DNA of 64,000 nt from Boswellia sacra. Taxonomy: Eukaryota > Streptophyta > Magnoliopsida > Sapindales > Burseraceae. The notes beneath the pieces are model-generated. The model was not told where the DNA came from. It saw only the letters and a program-made list of their open reading frames with translations, and did no database searches. The position numbers were made by a program, and so were the translations under genes. This document shows positions 47,366 to 64,000 of this stretch, piece after piece; position 1 is the stretch's first letter, and every line of letters begins with the position of its first letter. The stretch is from contig SNVD02016092.1 of assembly GCA_013180625.2 (NCBI GenBank), forward strand, positions 434,001 through 498,000, in the 5' to 3' direction.

Positions 47366-50300
47366 CAAAATTATCTACACCACAGGAAACAAAAAAGAAT
47401 TAATATAAAATCCCAAAAAAATAAAAATTAGAGTTCAAAAGTATACGATGTGGATGACTAATCAACAAGCCAAAATACCCCTAAATATAAGTTAGAAATC
47501 GAAAGCTGGAAATTTTAATTAAGCACTGTTGACAAAAGCAATTTGTATGATATGTTTTGAGTGCTATTAAAAATGTCAGTATGTATGTATGTATATATAT
47601 ATATATATATATATACATACATATCTTGGCACAAAATCTGGCCGACTTCTTTGAGAATAATCTTTTCATTGTTGTTTGTTTGATATATCGTTTACTGGCT
47701 ATATGAGAATTGAGGTCGTATATATTTTAATTATTCAATAGAAAGGTAGGAATAGTGGTTATAATTACCTCTATATGGAAGAATTTAATAGAATAATAAC
47801 AAAGAAATTTCAGCATTAATTATGTTCAAAATAGTTCGGCATTTGTTATTGTCAATGATAGGGAAACCATATTTGCTATTAATCTTTGCTAATATAAGAC
47901 CATATAAATTTACTAAGACTGATCTAAACATTTGTTACAAACAAACAATTATTTACATTTTGGGCATCTTTTATTAATTTGTCTTAGCTGCCATTATGAA
48001 TCTAGCTAATTAAGATACAAGGATTTTAAGGAAATTAACGTCATCATGTTATGCCATATAATTTGTAGAAATGATTATTACACTATAATTTTATAGGTAA
48101 TCTTAATATGTGTCCTAAGGACACATGTTAAAACCTTAAAATATGTGCATTTTTATTTATTTAAATCATTTATTTATCTTGAAAAATATATTTCTACCAC
48201 AAAACTAATGGAATATAGTAAATAATTAAGTCAACACAATTTTCAAGATAGGTTAATGAGCGGAATAAATCTCAATACATAGTTTTTGAGATCTAAACGT
48301 TTGCTAAGGTCAAACGTTAAAACCATTCTAATCTTATGAAGATAATTTTTACATAGTGATATTAAACTGGATCATTCACAAAATTATCCTGAACTAAATC
48401 TTTGATGATATTGTTTGTGTTGTATAGTTATTACATATGAAACTTGAAAGAACAAATAATAATAATGATATTATTGCGTACACAAATATGCATGATTACA
48501 AATTTATTCATTCCTGTAGCGACTTGGTTTGTGTTTCGTGAAAAATTTCTAACGTTATCTATAACGTTCGAGTTCTTAGCATTAAAGATGGCACATGATG
48601 TGTTTGCTGTACAATTCATGCGCTAATGATTCCGTGTTTTGATTGCTCTCATATATATAGAACTCATTAAACAACATTAATGATATAATTGAAACACCTG
48701 CTTGCCTCTATTCGTCCGTTCTCAACTACTATAATGAGGCATGTTAATTAGGGGAAAGCTTTGAATATCCAAACCAATTAATGTCATGCACAAACATGAA
48801 CTTCTAAGTAAGTCCCTTAGGGTCGAATGGAGCCATCTGAAATTGCACATAAAGCTAGCAACTGTTTTCAAAGTACACGGAATGTATATATATGCGAATA
48901 GTACAGCTGATCAGATAGCATATATGAATACAAACTGGTCGACAAATTGATTTCGAAGTACAGAGAATGCTTTTCCAACATAAATATAAAATTCTTCGTC
49001 ATACGAATCATCCCAATATTTCCTACCTTCATTTTTTTGTTTTATTTTTTTTAATTATCAAAATTTTAAAGTGGTTACATATTTGATCTTTAAAAGAAAT
49101 ACAAACGCTTTAAAATGACATGTTAACTTTATAATTATTATGAGAGGAATATAATTAAGCCAATTGAAACAATTATCACTATAAGAAAATAACTATGAAT
49201 TACCAAAGAGTACTATTATTCTTTACAAACTATGTAATATTATTCTTTAAATATTATCCATACAAACTGATGCAACATTATTTGATTGGATGAGTCAATT
49301 TCAAGTTTCAATTATTTTAATTGATGTGGATGATGTAGCAATTATTCAATAATACCACATAGGTCTGTATGAATAAGTTTATATGGATAGTTTGTAAAAT
49401 TTAAATTTGTTATATGACTTTGTTAAATATATTTTCTTTAGAAGTATCGAAGCGATGAAGACAATTTTCGACTTTTTATTAGAAGAAAAGGTTTTGTGAT
49501 TGAATCTTATGCTTGTTAGCGTGTTGAGATCATGGATGGTTATGCAATTAAAAGAGAGAGAGGGAGAGGGAGAGAGAGAAAAAAAAAAGTTTACTCTTGC
49601 TCTAGTTTGATATCTAAATATATATATAAGAACCACCTAGAAACATTGATACTCTTCCCAAATTATATTCTAAATGATGTGTTTTTAAAATAGGCTTACC
49701 AAGTGGATGGTGTGATGATACAATAAGTGATATGGTGTGATATGACAATTTTAATTCTTTGCGAAGTTATTTTGGAATACATGATTTTGATATAAGTTTT
49801 GAAATGTGTATCACTACTTTTAATTTTAATGGTTACCTTCACCTGCAAACTAATATAACTATCATGGTCGAAGCTTGATCGGAAGGATCTTTCCTGGTTT
49901 ATTTTAATTTGGATCTTGAAATATATACATACATATAAATTATAATTGACAAATCTGGTATCGAAATAGAGATCTCCGTAATTTAAGCCTAGCACCGGCC
50001 ACCGCTTACTAGCTCCAGTCTAGGGATTTCTTTGTGCCCAAGCGAAGGGAGCTTACTATTCCACTAATTTCATTGTCAGGACAACTATGCATGCATGAGA
50101 CGATTCAAACAAGGATCTCATCAATCATATAGTCAACAAGAGGCAATAAAATATATAACGGCTAAATATGAAGCAGCTGTGGTACAAATAATAATTGACC
50201 TAAATTAAGAATGCGTTGGATCTTTCACAAAGGGATCTCTCAACATCATATGTCCTTAAAAAATTACTTTTAATATGAGGAGGTGTTTAAGACAACCTAT

Positions 50301-50375
50301 TTAAGAAAGTTAAACATAAATTAATTAATATTAATTATTTCTATAATTGGTAATTAAGTATTAAATTTCATTGAA

Positions 50376-50562
50376 TAATTCTAAATCTACAATCAACTTC
50401 TCACACTTTGAGTTAGCAAACTCCTATTGAAGAGATAATTACCATATCATACAATAAAACTTCCCTTATTTATTTTTGTTTTTTACTTCTCAAATGTAAT
50501 TTTGTCAACTTAGGTTCTAAAGAGTTGGTTGTAGAAATTAGTTGCAGATGTAATACTGTGAA
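50376..50562. mobile_element. Foldback MITE, copy 3
   Basis: The left arm 'ctacaatcaacttctcacactttgagtta' and right arm 'aattttgtcaacttaggttc' plus 'gttgcagatgtaatactgtg' correspond to the two ends of copies 1 and 2. More diverged than copy 1. Confidence 0.55.
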
Positions 50563-51926
50563 ATTTCATTTTGTTAAAAATAGTTTTCAATGTGTTATAA
50601 GGGGACAAGAATTTCCTCTTCATCTCATCTTTGGATGAGGACCCCTTGCTCATCTCTATTTTTTTGAAAGGATATAATTGGTGGTAAAATATGTATAAAT
50701 GAAGATAGAGAATAAATACAAATCATAACGATCCGTTAATAATTAAAAGCATGTTTCATCAAATTTTTAAAAGTTAAAACAAATTATATCAATAGACGGT
50801 CCTTTTTTTTTTGAAGTATACATGTTAAGATACTTTCTTTTATAAAAATATTTTGACTACAAATCTACTCAACTTATCCTTTTATTTGTAATGAGAATTG
50901 AAATAGAATCTTCCCTTAAACTCTTTTGAAATTTTACAAATCTTATGTCCCATGAATTTTATTATCTGTTTTAAGATTTATTATATTATATATTTTTTTA
51001 ATCAATTTTATTTAACCCAAGTAAAACCTTCCTTGGAGTGTATGTTTATAATTTCGTCCATTTGTAGTGTATCACACATAATTGATGGCCTCCAATAGGA
51101 CAGATATACATACATCGATCTGTATAAAAGATTTCCTCTAATCTAATCATATCTTTGAGTTTATTATTAAACATTCAAATTAGGAAAAGAATTCGATGAC
51201 CAGTAGTTGGAACTTGAGCAGTCCAGCCAGCATGATAGATAATTAATTGACTTTACTATAACATGTTGGATAGTGACTTGTGGGCTAGCACAGAAGTCCA
51301 TGCATGCATGGTATCGAGATTAACGTGTTCTTGCTCCTTCTTTTCCCTACATGATTTTGCTATAACCTAATAAATCAACTTGCAAGTGCTTTTCTTTCGT
51401 AGATAAAAATATCTGCATTCGTTGCCAGTTTTAGGCTCGATTAATTTTATACGTAAATAATTTGTTTTAGGGCAAAAATTTGTGTAACTCTTGATTGCAT
51501 TTATGTTGATTGCAAAACATTTTTATCTTTTATAAGTTTCTTGAAGTAAAAAGTTTCCTAGCTAGATCGTCAAATATAATAGTGAAAAAATAAAGTCATC
51601 GATTTATTGGAGAGAATCTTTATTAATGATCATAATAGAGATAACATAAACAACTTCTTGAATCGTAGAAATCAAGCGTCATTTAGTTTGATATTGAAAA
51701 GTCCCATTTATGTATGTAATATATTGTATAAATGCCAGTAGAGACATGGTATAGCTTCACCTATCAAGTAATTAAACAATAAATTAATAAATAAACTTCG
51801 CTTGAATTAAGGCCCACACACTTTGAATATTTCTACTTAAAAGAAGAAAAGTACGACACGGAATTGTTTAGCCATTTTTATAACCCTGAGCCTTAAACCA
51901 GCTAGCCCAAGCCCCGATTACTTCCT

Positions 51927-51937
51927 CTATATAAAGG
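51927..51937 (+). promoter_or_regulatory. TATA box of P7
   Basis: CTATATAAAGG about 100 nt before the start codon, the same box as P5, P6 and P8. Confidence 0.8.
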
Positions 51938-52034
51938 GCACAATATTTCTAGTTTCTTTCGCAAAATCAAGTAACATCAATCTCTTGTACTCAGTACTCT
52001 TTAGGAATTCTATTTGTTCTGTTTAAGGGGAAAA

Positions 52035-53581
<1,547 letters not shown>

Positions 53582-56376
53582 AATTTCTGGATAAATTAAT
53601 GTTACGGGATATTGGAAGTGTTTCTATTCTTGGCATAGAAGAAGTGTTGCCATATTTCTAATTTGTTTGCTGGTTTAATTTGTAAGCTTTCGTTGAGGTC
53701 ATCAATTGTAATAAGAGCAATGAAATACATTGCGAAAAGTAAGTTTGATTAAATGAAATCCGGCTTGAATTCTTATAGTTCTTTTTCTTTTTTTAAAATT
53801 AACCACAATATCAACCCATCTGATTGTTATATATATAATTGGCTTCATTTTCTTTACAATTAATTGGATGGACTGTTGTAGCTGAACTCGTCTAACAACA
53901 TACTTATCATATGCTTTCTCAATTCTTATGAATTATACGCGTCTTTAGCTATATATTCGCAGCAGTACTTCAAGAAAGTAGACTATATATTATAATCTAT
54001 ACGTTCTTGTATACTATAGATGTCAACAAAGTGCTAATATAACTTTAAATTAGAAGATTAAAGCGAGGTAGCCTTTGAATGAGTCTAGATCAATATGCTT
54101 TTCAACATTGATTAATGATCAAGATCCAAAGATTTGACATGCCGATAGGTCCGATCGATAACGAAAATATTCTCACCATAAATTAATGCATTTGCAAGAA
54201 CAGTAGCAATTCATTACAATCCTGACCTTATCTTCCTGCCAACTAATTGTTAATGAAAACTACGTTTAGCGTTTCCCAATTTAATGATAAAACCGTGGTT
54301 CCATGATTTCTTACTTTTTAAATCTTGAGATCACATTTAAACAAGAAAAAAATTGGATATTAATTACTATTAAGAGAAATTATTAATGAAATCATTATCA
54401 GTAGCTTAATAACTCTTGGTTATGTTAGTTGTATTTATTTATATGTAACTAGACGAATAATTTTTGTAAATGATCAGACTGTGTTATGTTTTGGTTTATC
54501 ATTTCTATCTATCAATATATACTTTGAAAAAAAAAATAAAGAGTTGGAATAACACAGTATGTCATCTCTTGACACCTCTTTTCAATAAATTAAAATCATC
54601 TTACATATACATTTATGTTTATATTTTATATAATTCTTGAATTCAAGATAATTAATATATATTTATAATTATATTTATAAATTAGATAATTAATATACAG
54701 TTATGTGCAATTAAATAGAAGCACAGATTAGACATTGATGTGATTAACTTCACGCGGTGCTGACCCGGTTCTTAATTACAGCTAATTGCTTAGTCAAATA
54801 TGCATGAAGATTTTGGGAAATAAAGGTAGTGATGGAATCGTGTGCTAAACACCCGTAGAAATGCTGTTCTGCAGTCAGTATCTTTGACTATTTAATTTAT
54901 TATATATATTATACACAAGATAATATAAGATTCATGTTCGGAAAAGAAAATTTTCATGTTTCTTTGTTTAATTTTTTATGCATAGTCAATGTTCAATAAA
55001 TGTAGCTTGAAAGCTACATAACTGTATACCGAACAACTGAATTCTTACGTTTGTTTAATGATTGCAAGATTAACCAAACAGTATATATGTAGTTGATGGT
55101 AATATTTAGGAAACGTTTCAATATTTTCTTTTTCTCACCAAAGCAACTATTTAATTCGTCTCTTCAATCAAAAGAGTAAAACATTCAATTTGTTGTTTGT
55201 ACTTTAAAATGTTTAATGTTATTGAGAAAAAGAATTTTTTTTCTTTTTTGATTAACTTTTTTGATTAACACACTTCCTACTTTGTAATTAATTAATTCAT
55301 TAGCTTAATAAACTAACGAGGAAGTCAGATAATTTTCTCTTTTTGTGAGAAATTAAACTCAGAAGCCATTATCTGTTTCTCAGGCAAGCAAAGGAGCAGT
55401 ACTTTTGGAATCAAGCTTAGCTAGGTTAACAAATGGACGGTGGGTAGGGTTTGTAGATTTTTAAATTAAGAATAATCAATATCTTCTTAAAATAGAAACT
55501 GTCACAACTCATTCGATCCAATATTAGGATAGAAAAATAAGATATATATATATGCGACGATAAGTGATTCTGAAAACTCATAAATTGAACATATTCGAAG
55601 CATGTACAAAGGATATGCATTTTTTTTTTTTGTGTTTGATTCTATTTTAGAATCCATTATTGGTGCACCCTAATTTGAATATGCTTATATAGAAAAAGCC
55701 TCAATTAATTATCATTGTATTGTATTGATATAGAAATATTTATTACTTGATCATTTAATTTATTACCTCTCTCGTAACTTGGACAGTTATTGGCAGGCAA
55801 AAGAGAAGTCGTAGTGTTGAAATTAAGGGATGATTTGCCCCATTATTCCCCTAGTACACATGTTGGTATCTAATTAGTACTCCAGAATCTGAAAGTAGAT
55901 ATAATATCGATATATGTCATTTTCTTCTGTGGATATTTGAGTTGTAAATTTCTGACTTGATACTCTTAAAAAAAATTGCTTACATAGTTAAAAAAAAAAA
56001 GGAATAATAATTCTTTATTTACAGAGAGTTTATGCGTCCATGCCTCTCGTTATAATAAATTAACTTTGACCTTTTTAATCAATTTTTTACGTAAAAAGAT
56101 TCAAATTCAGACTCAGAAGTATGCACATGAGAAATCATAATTATATATATATGGAAGGGAATGTGTAAGTGTTGTTTTGAAAAGTCTTTTAAGTCATGAA
56201 AAAATTGAATATTTGTTTGCATTAAATAATTAAGTATAAATAAGGCCCACATCATTTGTATTATATTGCAATTTAGGAGAAAAGTAAACCACGTCGGAGT
56301 TTTTCTCTTGGCATTTTATTAACCCTCGAGCTCTCCAGTTGAGCCTTCGAACAGGCACTCATCCCGCTCGCTTTCT
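53582..56376. other. Intergenic region between P7 and P8
   Basis: No gene is supported. The left part should hold the P7 3' UTR; AT-rich and featureless otherwise. Confidence 0.55.
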
Positions 56377-56388
56377 CTATATAAAGGG
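56377..56388 (+). promoter_or_regulatory. TATA box of P8
   Basis: CTATATAAAGGG about 75-85 nt before the start codon. Confidence 0.8.
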
Positions 56389-56460
56389 TGCTTAAACTGT
56401 TTAGTTTCTCACAAATTAAGCAAGCAACATCTTCGACCATTAGTTTCTTTAGCAAAAAAA

Positions 56461-58083
<1,623 letters not shown>

Positions 58084-59338
58084 AATATCTAGTCTACTGA
58101 TTTCCCCAAAAAAATTGATAAATAATATCTTTAAATTAAATTAAAGGAAAGACGTCTCTAATTAAAATTTATAAGGGATTTTACTTATATATGTATCGTT
58201 TCGTTCCATCTTTTAGGCATTCACCTCAATGTACGGTTTTGTGACGAATAAGTATAGTTTAATTATATTATGATATTGTTGGCAGAACTCTGCTAATTTT
58301 TGCAAGTTTTTCTGCGTTAAATTAATCTCTCTTATGAAGACATCAAGTGTGCGTAATAATTAAGAGCAATGAAAGATTTTGCCTTGTTTCTAAACTATTT
58401 CATGGAAAGTAAGCAAGTATGACAAGGAAATTAATCTGGCTCAAATTTTTATATAGTATTATTTTTAGCCCTTATATAAATATAACCATACAATCAGAAC
58501 AGCCTTCAAAGTAAAGTCTATGATATATGCTTTTATATTATATTTCTCAATTTAATTGCCCTCAGAGACCCTGGCATGCCGATAAGTAAAATGTTTGCAT
58601 CATTTTCTCTCATAATCAATCAGTAGAGACTTTAATTACCATCCCATGCCATGACCATGACCTCACTTACTAGCAACAAATTAAGGTTCCTGATCATAAT
58701 AATTTCTCTTAAATTATTAAAATAATATTATAATGTCATCATTTTAAAATATTAATATTAAAATAATCTTACCAAAATATGTCTTTGAATAAAAAAGATA
58801 ATATTTCATTAATTATTAGTAATAAATAAAATGCTGCTAATAATTAAACCTTTTACAGCAGACATTTTGTTAAGAAAACCGCATAAATTTTTTTTTTTAC
58901 GAAAATTTTTTGGTTTATAAATTATACAGTTTTGGGTGGTCCACAGCACTTAATAGACATTCATGCACCCATACATATTATCTCAATTTCTCAAATATAA
59001 TTGTGATTATTATTAATCTCACAAGCTAAGTCTATGCGGGCCGTTGCTTATTAGGTAGCGAGGCTTGTCATAATCTGCGAATAGTAAAATTTTCTATATC
59101 AAATTGGTTGATGCATATATATTGGTAGTCAAATCAGGAGGCTTAGAAAACAAGCAGGATATTCTGATTGTAAAAAAAGTACAAAAAAACAAAAAGTGCG
59201 TCTAGGCATGCCTGCTGCTCGCCTAAAAGTTTGGCACATATATAATACAGCCGACTTATTATACAATTGAACAGCTGAGCAGAGTCTACCTTCGTGCTTG
59301 CCATTTCATATGTTGCACGTAAAGTAGAATTGCATTAA
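58084..59338. other. Intergenic region downstream of P8
   Basis: No gene. P8 3' UTR is expected at the left; the rest is AT-rich without recognisable elements. Confidence 0.55.
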
Positions 59339-60049
59339 GGACATGTTTGATATGCGATATTGTATAATATAATATAATATTATATTATATTGTATTGTAT
59401 TGTATAGTACTAAAAATAATATTATATCAAAATTACATAGTATTTAATATACTTATGTATTGTATTAATTTGTATAAAAAAGTAAGATTTTTTTTCAAAA
59501 AAGATATACAAAATATAAATGTATTTTTAGTTTATTTATAAAATTAGTTATTTAATAATTTATCGAACAATTGCTAATTATTGAAAAAATTATTTGGGGT
59601 CCAATACCCCCACTTGACCTATTAGAAGATTTGAATTTATGATGGCATGTTAGATGCCAATTCGTCCAATGGAGGCAGTGGACCTCTAGTGTCATCCAGT
59701 GGGGGCGGTGACTCCGTTAATCCCTTCTTTATTTTTAGAAAATAAATTTGATTTTATAATTTATATATTAAATACATCTTTATTTGTTTTAAAAATTTTA
59801 AAAATTAGAGGGTATTGTTGGATACATAGAATTTTATAGGAATAATTTTGACATTTTTTATTAGTGCTATACAATGTAATGCTAATGTCATAGATTAACT
59901 CTATATAATTTAATACAATGTTAATGCATCTAAGTGTTGTACTTTGTATTAATTAATACTATACTAAATTAGCACCAAACACATGTATTACACTATTTAA
60001 TACAATGTAGTAAAATAGTACTATACAGTGTCGTGCACCAAACATGCCC
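59339..60049. mobile_element. TIR-bounded non-autonomous element
   Basis: The left end GGACATGTTTGATATGCGAT and the complement of the right end GGGCATGTTTGGTGCACGAC form terminal inverted repeats that continue into 'ACTGTATAGTACTA'-like sequence on both sides. About 711 bp with no coding capacity. No clear target duplication, so the superfamily is open (PIF/Harbinger-like or hAT-like). Confidence 0.55.
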
Positions 60050-60065
60050 ATGAAACTCTTGATTG

Positions 60066-60873
60066 CTACGGTGGACCCAGGATTTTATTAAAGTGGGGGT
60101 ATTGTTAATATTTTAATATTTATAATTTATTTTATAAATTTTAATAATATGATAAAATTTAAAAAATAAAATAAAAATACACATAAATGAAGGACATTAT
60201 GACTATAACGGCTCGAAATTATAAATAGTTAATTTTCTTTAAATTTGATGTCAACTCAAAATAATTTTCCCTTTAAAATATCTCTCTATAACTATTCAAA
60301 AAAAATTATTTTATAACATACATTACTTTTTATCTTAAAAAAATACAAACCAATTCAATAAAATAAAAATTCTCTCACAAACAATTTGTTGAAAATATAT
60401 TATTATTTTTTAAATCTAATTAATACAAATAAATAAAAAATAAAGAGAAAGGCACGATAAAAATATAATATATGATTTTATTTCAAATTATAAGAAAAAG
60501 GCAGTCATTACCATATACTAGGATCATCAAATTTGTACTCTTTTAGAAACAATTGATTGAAGTTTTTTTCAGACTATAAAAAAATATTTATATAAAGTAA
60601 AACATATAATTTTTATAAAATTAAATAAATAAAAATAGAAAACTAAAATTTTATTTATGATCAGCTAATAAAAGTTAATTAAAATATAATATCAACTTAT
60701 ATTATCGTATGCCTCAAATAGCTCAAGTAGTTAGGAAAAAGAAAAGAGAATTGTAGAACTTGAAATTAATTTTTTTTATTTTAAGAAAGAAACGTAAAAA
60801 TAATAAAGCAAAGTAAAGGGGGTACATGAATGTTTCAAAATTGAGGGGGGACCCTTGTGTAGGTCCGCCACTG
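60066..60873. mobile_element. Non-autonomous hAT-type element
   Basis: Flanked by perfect 8-bp direct repeats CTTGATTG (60058-60065 and 60874-60881), the target-duplication length of hAT elements. The left end CTACGGTGGACCCAGGAT and the complement of the right end CAGTGGCGGACCTACAC are partly matching inverted ends containing GGACC. The 808-bp interior is AT-rich and non-coding. Confidence 0.7.
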
Positions 60874-60881
60874 CTTGATTG

Positions 60882-61958
60882 GGGTACAAAAAATAAATAT
60901 ACTCCAAAACCTGACCAGGCAAGTCTAGATCTCTTAGCCACATGAGTCCAACAAGCATGTTTGAAATATTTAATCGATTATTACATTTAAGTAAATTAAT
61001 GAATATAGATGTTCATCCTTATCATTTTCTAAGAAAAAAAAAAGAAAGAAAAATTTTATAAGAAAGAAACTATAATATAATACCCTTTGAAATTAATTAA
61101 GTAATTGTTGTAAAAATATTTAAAGCTTATCTGTTTATGTATATTATGAAAATTATTTTTAGAAAATGCACATTTATCAGTACATTTAAATCAATATCAA
61201 CCACGTATCATTTTCAAAATTAAAAAAAAAAAATCATATATTTTTTTTCCAAATTTTGAAAATAAAAATGCCAAATACACAAATAAACACTAAACATTCT
61301 TTGGATTCTAAATTGAAGTGGTCTTGAATTGGTTTATGTTTGATTTATATATTGATTAAGTTATATATATACGAAGGGACAACTTCATTGGTTGGATCTC
61401 TTACATAACACTTTCGTGGAGAGGAATTATTGCATTAAATAACACCTATTGTTTAATTAAACAATTTTTCTTTTTTTTTCTTCTTTTTTACTGTAAAATG
61501 TGTCATTGAAAAAGTTTGGATATGATAGATCAATGAGACTGAGTAGGAATCGGGCGTTGCACGCACTTAAACAAGCTAAGATAATTAATTAACCACTTAA
61601 AAAGATATTCACGTGTATTTTATTAATAATTTGACACGTATGAAACAATTCATACAGCCAACTCTATAAATCTCAAGTTGAATAATTCATCGTACTGTAA
61701 TTTTTCTTTTTATTACATATATATTTTATTTGATTAATGAAATTTTGTCCTGTCATATTGTATGGATTGGCTATACATATAATAATATGTATTGACTTTA
61801 ATTATATCCATAATCCATGCATAGCAACTTCAAACAAAAAAAGAGATTGTACTGAGCAAATATTACATTCATGAGATCATTCAACTTCATTCCTAGATAT
61901 AGCTATCTGAGAACTTCATTACATTATTTGATTATATATGTTTCCATTTAAAGACAAT
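60882..61958. other. Intergenic region downstream of P9
   Basis: No gene. AT-rich with A and T runs; P9 3' UTR expected at the right end. Confidence 0.55.
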
Positions 61959-63807
<1,849 letters not shown>

Positions 63808-63898
63808 CTAGATATATATAGATAGAAGTGTTAGAGATGAAGCTTAATGCTAATTAACAAAGAGCAAAGCATGTGCTTGCAAATACCCTGAAGTACTT

Positions 63899-63908
63899 CT
63901 ATTTATAA
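63899..63908 (-). promoter_or_regulatory. Possible TATA box of P9
   Basis: TTATAAATAG on the minus strand, about 120 nt before the chosen start. A second AT-rich candidate (about 63811-63820) is closer but less typical. Confidence 0.4.
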
Positions 63909-64000
63909 CCAAATTTATTGCCATTTCTAGCATTCAATATTCCATTTTTACATGCATAACACACGTGTTCATACTTTCAATCTAAGTGCTGATGATGTGT

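Larger units (their letters stand above)
46845..52034. other. Intergenic region between CACTA element and P7
   Basis: No gene is supported. It includes the right target duplication TAT (46845-46847), a TATG/TA microsatellite (47577-47616), a GA tract (49548-49590), an AT-rich palindromic stretch at about 47125-47365 and MITE copy 3. Open frames are short and match no family. Confidence 0.5.

Noticed and set aside
59580..59740. GC-richer patch with 'ggcggtgactccgttaat'
   Set aside because: Considered as a captured coding piece; no open frame or recognisable protein, and it lies inside the TIR element.

Overview
The window is plant nuclear DNA, most likely from a eudicot. It is AT-rich, its genes have introns with GT/AG borders, and it carries eight class III (secretory-pathway) peroxidase genes with the classical four-exon structure. 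Plant-type mobile elements (copia, CACTA, Mutator-like, hAT, MITEs) fill the spaces. I cannot name the species from sequence alone.

The main content is a tandem peroxidase cluster. From the left these are P1 (719-2298, minus), a broken copy (about 5.28-5.99 kb), P2 (11710-14170, minus), an exon-1 fragment (15001-15210, minus), P4 (18066-20492, minus), P5 (26262-27709, minus), P6 (30107-31629, minus), P7 (52035-53581, plus), P8 (56461-58083, plus) and P9 (61959-63780, minus). Two subfamilies are visible. P1, P2 and P4 resemble horseradish peroxidase C and carry C-terminal extensions of the vacuolar-sorting type. P5 to P8 end at the usual '...RVN' and should be secreted to the cell wall; they share a TATA box of the form CTATATAAAGG. 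P9 is more divergent. I rebuilt all exons by hand; the splice phases (0, 0, 1) close in frame in all eight genes.

The cluster grew by segmental duplication. A 3.4-kb unit holding P2 is repeated with P4. A P5-type promoter plus exon 1 was copied next to P2. A third copy of that promoter survives alone near 25.4 kb. P4 looks as if it is decaying: two calcium-ligand aspartates are histidines and its TATA region is replaced by C-rich sequence.

Mobile elements separate and decorate the genes. A 4.97-kb Ty1-copia element (33086-38058) has LTRs that appear identical, a 5-bp target duplication and one in-frame amber stop. A 5.17-kb CACTA element (41671-46844, TAT target duplication) carries pieces of three cellular genes: VPS35, a BONZAI-type copine and an LRR receptor kinase. 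It can be spliced on paper into one chimeric reading frame. A 1.4-kb long-TIR element (about 23.58-25.0 kb) carries the 5' end of the ribosomal protein L19 gene. Further elements are a hAT-type element with a perfect 8-bp target duplication (60066-60873), three copies of one foldback MITE, and an inverted pair of LTR-like repeats near 9 kb. The two gene-capturing transposons are the most interesting objects in the window.
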